DNA from: Gammaproteobacteria bacterium
Lineage (GTDB): Bacteria > Pseudomonadota > Gammaproteobacteria > Xanthomonadales > Xanthomonadaceae
Direction of reading: 5' to 3'
Assembly (NCBI GenBank): GCA_012510865.1
Contig: JAAZHF010000128.1
Span: 1-10,050, forward strand
DNA: 10,050 nucleotides
Shown: piece by piece, positions 4,796-10,050 of the stretch
How positions within the stretch are numbered: position 1 is the stretch's first letter
Layout: the number at the start of each line of letters is the position of its first letter
Notes under the pieces: model-generated
Databases searched by the model: none
What the model saw: the letters and a program-made list of their open reading frames with translations, nothing else
What the model was told of the DNA's origin: nothing
Translations under genes and position numbers: made by a program

Positions 4796-4953
4796 GCGAG
4801 GTCCGCGCCATGACCCTGGCGCAGGTCCGGCTCTACACCGAGGCGGCCAACCGGCGGTACCGGCGGCACCTGCGCGACCAGGCCGTGACCGCCCGGGCCG
4901 CGCAGTACGACAAGTCCAACTTCCAGAAATACCTGAAGAGTCTCGATGGCTAA
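4693..4953 (+). CDS. Frameshift extension of tail assembly chaperone (lambda T-like domain of gpGT)
   Basis: This is the -1-frame continuation of the chaperone. The full fusion is 4358-4693 joined to 4693-4953, 198 residues: 112 from the first frame and 86 from this one. The extension passes through an Arg/Ala/Pro linker and then the helical segment WEDTLDALVAAGYPLSEVRAMTLAQVRLYTEAANRRYRRHL, ending KSNFQKYLKSLDG. In lambda the T part binds the tape measure protein while the G part contacts the tail-tube subunits; the same split is inferred here. The frame could also be called as a separate gene from GTG 4723 (76 aa), but no ribosome site precedes that codon, whereas the slippery heptamer lies just upstream. 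The stop falls 8 bp inside the tape measure gene. Confidence 0.8.
   Translation, partial: RPAPRADARRVAGKQERWGWEDTLDALVAAGYPLSEVRAMTLAQVRLYTEAANRRYRRHLRDQAVTARAAQYDKSNFQKYLKSLDG
4695..4747 (+). other. Possible frameshift-stimulating RNA structure
   Basis: CCCAGCGC (4695-4702) can pair with GCGCTGGG (4740-4747), an 8-bp stem starting 1 base after the slippery heptamer. Inside it, CGCC (4717-4720) and GGCG (4725-4728) form a hairpin with a GAGT loop, extendable to 4715/4730 with one G-T wobble. Stimulatory stems usually begin about 5-9 bases after the heptamer, so partial unwinding of the outer stem would be needed. GC-rich DNA offers many such pairings by chance. Confidence 0.35.
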
Positions 4954-7786
4954 CGGCCCCAACCTCCGCGTACGCATCTCCGCAGACCTTGCCGACATCA
5001 AGCAGGGTCTCGGCTTGCTGCGCGGGGACCTGGCGAAACTGAAGCAGCAGGCCGCGCAGTCCATGCCGAACCTCGGCAGCAACGCCGCGGTGGCTGGCGT
5101 GCGCCGCCTGCGCAGCGAGGTCCTGGGGCTGGTAGGCGCGTATGTGTCGCTGCGCGGGGTCGGCCTGCTGTCCGGCATGGCCGACGAGGCGTCGCTTGTC
5201 CGTGGGCGTATCCGCTCGGCGAAGGGCGATTATCAAGCCCTGCTCGCCCTGGCGAACGAAACGCGGTCCAGCTTCGCCAGCACCGTGGATCTGTACGCCC
5301 GCATGGAGCGCGCAACGCGCAACCAGGGCGTCACGCAGGAACGGCTGCTCGCGATCACGCGCACCGTGAACCAGGCGGTCAAGCTGTCCTATGCCGACGT
5401 GGGCACCGCGAATGCCGCCCTGACGCAGTTTGCCCAAGGCCTTGCCGCCGGCGTGCTTCGCGGCCAGGACCTGAACAGCGTGCTTGCGGGGACCCCGGTG
5501 CTGGCAGAAGCCATCGCGAAGGGCATGGGCAAGCAGGTCGGCGAGATCAAGAAGCTCGGCGAGCAAGGCAAGCTCACGACGGACCAGGTGCTGAAGGCGC
5601 TGGAAAAGCAGGCTGCGGCAGTGGCCAAGGAGTACGGCGAGGTTCCGGTTACGGTGCAGGACGCCCTGACGCAGATCCGGAACGCATTCGTCGACTACAT
5701 CGGCGACCAGGACGAGGCCACGGGCGCCAGCCGGCGATTCGCCGAGACCCTGATAGACGTGGCGAAGGAACTCCCGAGGTATCTCGATCCGGTCCTGAAC
5801 GCCGTCCGCCTGCTGCTGGAAAACCTCGATGCGCTCGCGGTGTACATGATCACCCGCTTCGCCGGCGCAGCCATCCCGGCCATGATCGTGGGCTTCACGC
5901 GGCTGGTGGCGCTGATCAAGGGTGCCACCACCGCCACCATCACGCTGCGCGGCGCGCTGATGCTGCTGGGCGGCCCGGTGGGCATCGCCGTAGGCGTGCT
6001 GTCCGCGGCGCTCTACCTGCTGTGGAAGCGCACCAACGACGCCAAGGTCGCCGCGGAAGAGCACCGCAAGGCCATGGCCGACAACGTCGACATGGCAAAG
6101 GAGAGCCGGGAAGCGGCGCTGGAGGATGCCAAGGCCAAGCGGCAGCAGGCACTCGACACCCTCAAGGCCGCACAGGCCGAGCTTGAGCTGCAGCGCTCGC
6201 GACTCGAGGCCGCGCGCACCTCCACGCAGCGGGCCGGCGGCGGGCGCGGCGGGTACCTGCGCGGTGGCGTCGAAGCGGCCGCAGGCACGGCAGTGGAGGG
6301 CGCCGAGCGCGAAGTGGCTTCCGCGCTGCAGCGCTATGAGGACTGGGGCCGTCGGCTGGTCGAGATGGCCATGGAGATCAACCAGGAGGTGATCGACGGC
6401 ACCGCCGGGACCGCCGAGGCGGCGACCGAAGAGACCGACAAGATCGCCGGCTCCAACGCGCTGCTTCGCGACTCGATCGCGCGGACGCTGGCCGCCCTCG
6501 ACCGGATGTATGCCGACAGCGAGATCGGCATCACGCAGTACTTCCAGGCGCGCCGGCGCCTTCAGGAACAGGCCATCGACGCCGAGATGGCCCAGCTGCG
6601 GATGCAGCTGGCGGTCACCGAGAAGGGCGAGCAGCGGCGCAAGATCGAAGAGGCGCTGGTCAAGCTGCAACGCGACCGCGCGGAGCTCGCCGCCGCCACC
6701 GACCGCGACCAGAAGAAGGCGCTGGACGAACTGTCCAAGGGGATGGACCAGTTCTATCTCGCCCGGCTCGAGAACGAAGGCCGCGTCGCCGAGGCCGTGC
6801 GCGCACGCCTGGAAGAAGAGCACGCCGCGCAGATCGTCGCCCTGCAGAAGGAGGGTCGCGACGAGGATGTCCGGACCATCCGGATGCACATCGATGCGGA
6901 GGCGGCGAAGGCGCAGCTGGGGCAGTTCGAAGACCAGATGGCGCAGACGTTGGCCCGGCTGCAGAGCACGGAGCAGTCGCTGTCCGCCCAGGCCGAGGCC
7001 GGGATGCTCGGCTTCCTCGAAAGCGAGTCGCTGATCCGTGACGCGCGCACCGCAGCCATGGAGCAGCTGCAGGAGCTGAGGCAGAAGGCCATCGACTTCC
7101 TGGCCACGCTGTCGGCGGACAGTCCGGAGGCGGCGAAGACCCTCGAGTTCCTGCGCCAGCTCGACGGCGAGGTCGCGGTGGTCGGTTCGTCCCTGCAGCG
7201 CTTCCGGCAGCAGGTGGCCGACGCCGCCACGGACTCGCTGAGCAACTTCTTCATGGATCTGGTGGAAGGCAGCAAGTCCGCCGGCGAAGCCCTGAAGGAT
7301 TTCGTGCGCGGCTTCGCCCTGGCCATGGCGCAGATTGCCGCCCGGGCGCTGGCAACCTACCTGGTGCTGCAGCTGCTCGACGCCGTATACCCCGGACTGG
7401 GCAAGGCCACGGCCGCCATGATGGGCGCCGGCCAGAACCACGACGGCGGCTTGGCCGGCAAGGTCGGCGGCGTTCGCCGCAGGGTCCCGCCGGCGCTGGT
7501 CGGCGCCGCGCCGCGCTACCACAACGGCGGCATCGCCGGCTCCGAGCCCCTGAAGAACAACGAGGTGGTCTCGGTCCTTGAGCGCGGCGAGGAAGTGCTC
7601 ACGCGCAACGACCCCCGCCATCGCGATAATCTGCGCGGCGGCGCGGGCGGCGGCGGCTCCGTCGTGAAGACCCCCATCGTCGCCATCGGCGACCGCGCCG
7701 TGGCCGACGCGCTGGCCGGCGCGGCGGGCGAGGACGTCGTAATCACCCACGTCCGCAATAACTGGCAGGCACTGAGCCGTGGCTGA
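4946..7786 (+). CDS. Tail tape measure protein
   Basis: A 946-residue tape measure that sets tail length and later helps DNA entry. ATG 4946 overlaps the chaperone extension by 8 bp. After a short N terminus (LRVRISADLADIKQGLGLLR), residues about 78-220 match the tape-measure N-terminal domain (TIGR02675 type): LYARMERATRNQGV, then GLAAGVLRGQDLNSVL and EIKKLGEQGKLTTDQVLKAL. Two hydrophobic stretches at about 295-325 and 333-360 could insert into membrane. Long charged helices follow (about 360-500 and 515-765), then a helical hydrophobic region (768-815) and a Gly-rich C terminus with HDGGLAG (832-838) and HNGGIAG (859-865), then VLERGEEVLTRNDPR. At the usual rule of about 0.15 nm per residue, the tail would be near 140 nm if unprocessed. 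The next gene overlaps by 8 bp. Confidence 0.95.
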   Translation: MANGPNLRVRISADLADIKQGLGLLRGDLAKLKQQAAQSMPNLGSNAAVAGVRRLRSEVLGLVGAYVSLRGVGLLSGMADEASLVRGRIRSAKGDYQALLALANETRSSFASTVDLYARMERATRNQGVTQERLLAITRTVNQAVKLSYADVGTANAALTQFAQGLAAGVLRGQDLNSVLAGTPVLAEAIAKGMGKQVGEIKKLGEQGKLTTDQVLKALEKQAAAVAKEYGEVPVTVQDALTQIRNAFVDYIGDQDEATGASRRFAETLIDVAKELPRYLDPVLNAVRLLLENLDALAVYMITRFAGAAIPAMIVGFTRLVALIKGATTATITLRGALMLLGGPVGIAVGVLSAALYLLWKRTNDAKVAAEEHRKAMADNVDMAKESREAALEDAKAKRQQALDTLKAAQAELELQRSRLEAARTSTQRAGGGRGGYLRGGVEAAAGTAVEGAEREVASALQRYEDWGRRLVEMAMEINQEVIDGTAGTAEAATEETDKIAGSNALLRDSIARTLAALDRMYADSEIGITQYFQARRRLQEQAIDAEMAQLRMQLAVTEKGEQRRKIEEALVKLQRDRAELAAATDRDQKKALDELSKGMDQFYLARLENEGRVAEAVRARLEEEHAAQIVALQKEGRDEDVRTIRMHIDAEAAKAQLGQFEDQMAQTLARLQSTEQSLSAQAEAGMLGFLESESLIRDARTAAMEQLQELRQKAIDFLATLSADSPEAAKTLEFLRQLDGEVAVVGSSLQRFRQQVADAATDSLSNFFMDLVEGSKSAGEALKDFVRGFALAMAQIAARALATYLVLQLLDAVYPGLGKATAAMMGAGQNHDGGLAGKVGGVRRRVPPALVGAAPRYHNGGIAGSEPLKNNEVVSVLERGEEVLTRNDPRHRDNLRGGAGGGGSVVKTPIVAIGDRAVADALAGAAGEDVVITHVRNNWQALSRG

Positions 7787-8954
7787 GGCCGTGCAGCCCT
7801 GGCCCTTTGCCACCGGTGGCCAGATGACCGAGCGCTACGAGTGGCTCACCGACGGCATGTCGCCGGCCTACGGCATGGAGTACACCACTCGCCTGCGCCG
7901 GGACCCCCGCGTCATCCTGACCTTCGACGGCCTGGAGAGCGCCGCCAACCGGCGCTGGCTGGAGAACGTGGTGGCCTTGCACGGCGCCCGCCGCTGGCTG
8001 GTGCCGCTGGTGTGTGACGCCGGCGAGACCACGGCCGCGGCGGCCGCCGCGGACGTCGGTGTGGCCGTGGAGACCCAGCACCGGCGGTTCGCCGTCGGCG
8101 GCCAGGTCTTGCTGACGATCCCCGGGGATCCGAGGCGCTCCGAGGTGGTGACCATCTCCGCCGTGCACCCGGGGGGCCTCACCCTGACCGAGCCGCTGGT
8201 CGACGACTGGCCGGCGCACAGCGTGATCGCCCCGGCGCTTCCGTGCTGGCTCGACGACACCCCGCAGTTCAGCCGGTTCACCGGTGAGGCGGCGCCCTAC
8301 AGCGTCACCTTCCGCGCGGCTGCGCCCATGCCGTTGGCCGAGGACTTCGGGGCCGCCGAGTACCGCGACATCCCGGTGTTCGAACAGCCCGTGTACTGGT
8401 CGCAGGATCCCGAGTACACGCCGGCCCGCCGGGTCGCCACGCTCGACGACGGCATTGGCCCGATCCTGCTCCACGACCAGGGCGGGATGGTGCTGCCGCG
8501 GATCCGGGTGGAGGTGACCGCGCTCGGCGCTGCCGAGATCGCAGCGCACCGCGGCCTGCTTGCGGCCATGTCGGGCCGGCACCATCCCATATGGGTGCCG
8601 TCCTATGGCGCGGATTTCCGGCTCCTGGCGGTGGCCTCGGCCACGGCGCTCGACGTGGAGTGGAGCGGGTACAGCGAATGGGAGCCGCAGGAGAACCGCC
8701 GCGACATCCGGATCGAGCGCTACGGCCAGCCGCCGCTGTACCGCCGCATCACCGCGGCCGCGGCCATGGGGGGCGCCGTCGAGCGCCTGGTGCTGGACGC
8801 GGCGCTGCCCGCGGGGTTCACTGCCGCACAGGTGGCTGGCATCAGCTTCATGGCCCTGTGCCGGCAGGACGCGGACGTGAACTCGCTACGGCTGTGGCAG
8901 CGCGGCGTGGTGCAGTCGCAGCTGACCTTCGAGGGGTGCCGGCATGGCCTTTGA
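7779..8954 (+). CDS. Tail-tip protein between tape measure and gpL-like hub (391 aa)
   Basis: A 391-residue protein starting at GTG 7779 (8 bp overlap with the tape measure gene). Its ribosome site is weak (AGG at 7767-7769); GTG 7791 or ATG 7824 are in-frame alternatives. It reads as PWPFATGGQMTERYEWLTD, then a conserved-looking segment LRRDPRVILTFDGLESAANRR with RWLVPLV, then a beta-rich module (about 89-153: VGGQVLLTIPGDPRR, VVTISAVHPGGLTLTEPL, DDWPAHSVI). A C-terminal half contains MSGRHHPIWVPSYGADFRL and a second beta module ending VNSLRLWQRGVVQSQLTFEGC. No signal or membrane segment is seen. It occupies the lambda gpM position (distal tail/tip adaptor) and recurs beside DUF2163 genes in phage tail modules, but I cannot name its family with certainty. 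A ring adaptor joining tube and hub is the likely role, by context. Confidence 0.65.
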   Translation: MAEAVQPWPFATGGQMTERYEWLTDGMSPAYGMEYTTRLRRDPRVILTFDGLESAANRRWLENVVALHGARRWLVPLVCDAGETTAAAAAADVGVAVETQHRRFAVGGQVLLTIPGDPRRSEVVTISAVHPGGLTLTEPLVDDWPAHSVIAPALPCWLDDTPQFSRFTGEAAPYSVTFRAAAPMPLAEDFGAAEYRDIPVFEQPVYWSQDPEYTPARRVATLDDGIGPILLHDQGGMVLPRIRVEVTALGAAEIAAHRGLLAAMSGRHHPIWVPSYGADFRLLAVASATALDVEWSGYSEWEPQENRRDIRIERYGQPPLYRRITAAAAMGGAVERLVLDAALPAGFTAAQVAGISFMALCRQDADVNSLRLWQRGVVQSQLTFEGCRHGL

Positions 8955-10050
8955 TCCCTCGGACGTCCGCTACTGGCTTGGCGAAGAGGTCCATCTGTTC
9001 GTCTTCAGGCGTCAGGGAGTGACCCTGCGCTACGCCTCCAGCACGCGCGACGTCGTGATCGGCGAGCACACCTATGTCGCCGCGCAGATCGAGCGCGATG
9101 CGATCCGGCAGACCCCGGAGCGCGCCAAGGATGCGCTGAAGATCCGGATGGCCTACCTGCTCGAACCCGCGGCCGACGAGTATCCGCCCACGCAGGAGCT
9201 CGGCGACTGGTGGCGCCCCTACATCCCCAGCGACGAGATCTCCGTGATCTGCCTGTCCTACGACCCCTCCGGCCTAGAGCCGCCGAGCGTGGAGTGGATG
9301 GGCACCGTGGTCGGCCCGACGTACACCGACAGCCGCATGGAGCTGAGCTGCGACCCGTACGGTGGCCACGGTGACGCCGCCAACCAGGGGCCGAAGGCGC
9401 AGCGGGCCTGCTGCAAGGTGGTCTACAGCACCGGTCCCCGGGGCTGCAACCTGCCGCCGGACGGCTACGTGGTCCCGGCGACGCTCACCGCCGTCGCCGG
9501 CGAGGACCTGACCGCGCCGGAGTTCGCCGATCCCAAGCGCACCTTCGTGGGTGGCCACGTCGAGTGGCCGGACGCCGCGGACCCCGAGATCGTCCATCGC
9601 CGCACCATCGTCGCGCATGCCGGCACCACGATCACCGTCGCCGATGACGCCGGCGACCTGGCTGCAAGTTCGGCGGTGACGGCCCACACGGCCGGCTTCT
9701 GGGTGCGCGGCGCGGTGGCGGTGGACGGGATCGACGGCCTGACCCTGACCGTGCCGGAGTTCGCCGGCACGGAGTTCAGCCTGCTCGGCGGCACGCTGTA
9801 CTGGGACCGCGCCGACGGGATCCGCGAAGAGCGCCCGATCATGGGCCACAACGCCGCCACCGGCGCGGTGACCATCCTGTGGGGTGGGGCCGAGCTCGAG
9901 GATGGCGTGCCGGTCTCGGCGTTGCCCAACTGCCCCGGCACCTGGGCCGCATGCGCCGCGCGGCGCCCGGATCCGGAGCTGCACTACGGCGGCTCGGTCT
10001 ACAAGCCGGTCCGCGACCCGATCCTCGAAGGGGTGTCGATGTCATGGGGC
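8944..10050 (+). CDS. DUF2163 / phage BR0599-type tail hub protein (lambda gpL-like), 3' end beyond window
   Basis: The 369 visible residues start MAFDPSDVRYWLG at ATG 8944 (11 bp inside the previous gene, GAGGGG at 8931-8936); the frame is still open at the right edge. The N-terminal part (1-150) has DUF2163 character: VHLFVFRRQGVTLRYASS, TYVAAQIERDAIRQTPERAKDAL and WMGTVVGPTYTDSRMELSC. Cys156, Cys157, Cys168, Cys330 and Cys337 form two clusters (RACCKVVYS...GCNL and NCPGTWAACAAR) placed as in gpL and gene-transfer-agent hub proteins, where cysteines bind a [4Fe-4S] cluster. HYGGSVYKP near the end also matches the family's terminal pattern. Between the clusters lie two related beta modules (191-245 and 270-324). 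The protein should start tail-tip assembly with the preceding gene's product. NlpC/P60 (gpK-like), gpI-like and gpJ-like genes would be expected next. Confidence 0.85.
   Translation, partial: MAFDPSDVRYWLGEEVHLFVFRRQGVTLRYASSTRDVVIGEHTYVAAQIERDAIRQTPERAKDALKIRMAYLLEPAADEYPPTQELGDWWRPYIPSDEISVICLSYDPSGLEPPSVEWMGTVVGPTYTDSRMELSCDPYGGHGDAANQGPKAQRACCKVVYSTGPRGCNLPPDGYVVPATLTAVAGEDLTAPEFADPKRTFVGGHVEWPDAADPEIVHRRTIVAHAGTTITVADDAGDLAASSAVTAHTAGFWVRGAVAVDGIDGLTLTVPEFAGTEFSLLGGTLYWDRADGIREERPIMGHNAATGAVTILWGGAELEDGVPVSALPNCPGTWAACAARRPDPELHYGGSVYKPVRDPILEGVSMSWG
9514..9678 (+). repeat. Internal beta module of gpL-like protein, copy 1
   Basis: Residues 191-245. It shares with copy 2 the pattern PEFA, GG then W, R then I, H, and L then V at equal order and spacing (two compensating 2-residue gaps). 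CCGGAGTTCGCCG (9517-9529) is identical at DNA level to 9754-9766. Confidence 0.65.
9751..9915 (+). repeat. Internal beta module of gpL-like protein, copy 2
   Basis: Residues 270-324, offset 79 residues from copy 1. Key shared positions are PEFA 271-274, GG 282-283, W287, R297, I299, H302, L318 and V324. It runs directly into the C-terminal cysteine cluster. Confidence 0.65.

Noticed and set aside
4723..4953. Independent 76-aa gene starting at GTG 4723
   Set aside because: No Shine-Dalgarno precedes the GTG, and a correctly phased slippery heptamer lies just upstream in an open frame. It is better read as the frameshift extension of the chaperone.
6510..7034. 174-codon alternative + strand frame inside the tape measure gene
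   Set aside because: It is Ser/Arg/Pro-rich noise in another frame of a clearly coding region.
4334..7813. Open reading frame of 1159 codons on the - strand
   Set aside because: It is the antisense shadow of the chaperone and tape measure genes. Such long reverse frames are expected in DNA with G/C-fixed third positions; its translation is low-complexity (Arg/Gly/His/Leu-rich) and shows no domain.
1..10050. CRISPR array, tRNA, insertion sequence or integrase
   Set aside because: I looked on both strands for regular repeats, clover-leaf segments with CCA ends, terminal inverted repeats and recombinase motifs, and saw none. All DNA is accounted for by phage lysis and tail genes.

Overview
The window is a tightly packed, single-strand (+) block of tailed-phage structural and lysis genes. 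It comes from a long, flexible-tailed (siphovirus, lambda-type) phage or prophage. By eye it is very GC-rich (about 70 %), and synonymous third positions are nearly always G or C. Together with the gene families present, this suggests a phage or prophage of a GC-rich proteobacterium. A Xanthomonadaceae-like host (Lysobacter, Luteimonas, Stenotrophomonas) is plausible but is only inference. No integrase, att site, tRNA or host gene is visible, so prophage and free phage cannot be told apart.

Layout. Positions 1-1760 are a lysis cassette: the C-terminal part of a GH108-type endolysin, two small membrane proteins of unknown role, a two-helix holin-like protein, and an overlapping inner-membrane spanin / lipoprotein spanin pair. 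Positions 1757-1963 hold a one-unit DUF1508 (YegP-like) gene, flanked at its own start and at the next gene's start by an identical 13-bp direct repeat. Positions 1960-3567 hold three neck/tail-completion genes: an uncharacterised 262-aa phage family, an FII-like joining protein and a gpU-like terminator. After the only intergenic gap (41 bp) come the tail tube protein (3609-4355), the tail assembly chaperone with a programmed -1 frameshift (4358-4953), a 946-aa tape measure protein (4946-7786), a 391-aa tail-tip protein (7779-8954) and a DUF2163/gpL-like tail hub protein (8944 to the window end).

How it works together. The tube protein polymerises around the tape measure. The chaperone and its frameshifted longer form coat the tape measure during assembly, the terminator and joining proteins cap the tail and dock it on the head, and the gpL-like hub starts the tip. 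The lysis genes act later to open the inner membrane (holin), cell wall (endolysin) and outer membrane (spanins). Nearly every gene starts inside the end of the previous one (1-25 bp overlaps, many of them ATGA or GTGA), so translational coupling in one long transcript is likely. No promoter or intrinsic terminator is evident.

The clearest non-routine observations are: a well-formed TTTTTTC slippery heptamer exactly where the chaperone reading frames meet; a tandem duplication of a beta-rich module inside the gpL-like protein, lying between its two cysteine clusters; the exact 13-bp repeats bracketing the DUF1508 gene; and the lysis cassette lying directly upstream of neck/tail genes. I see no sign of a wholly new system such as defence, retron or CRISPR here.
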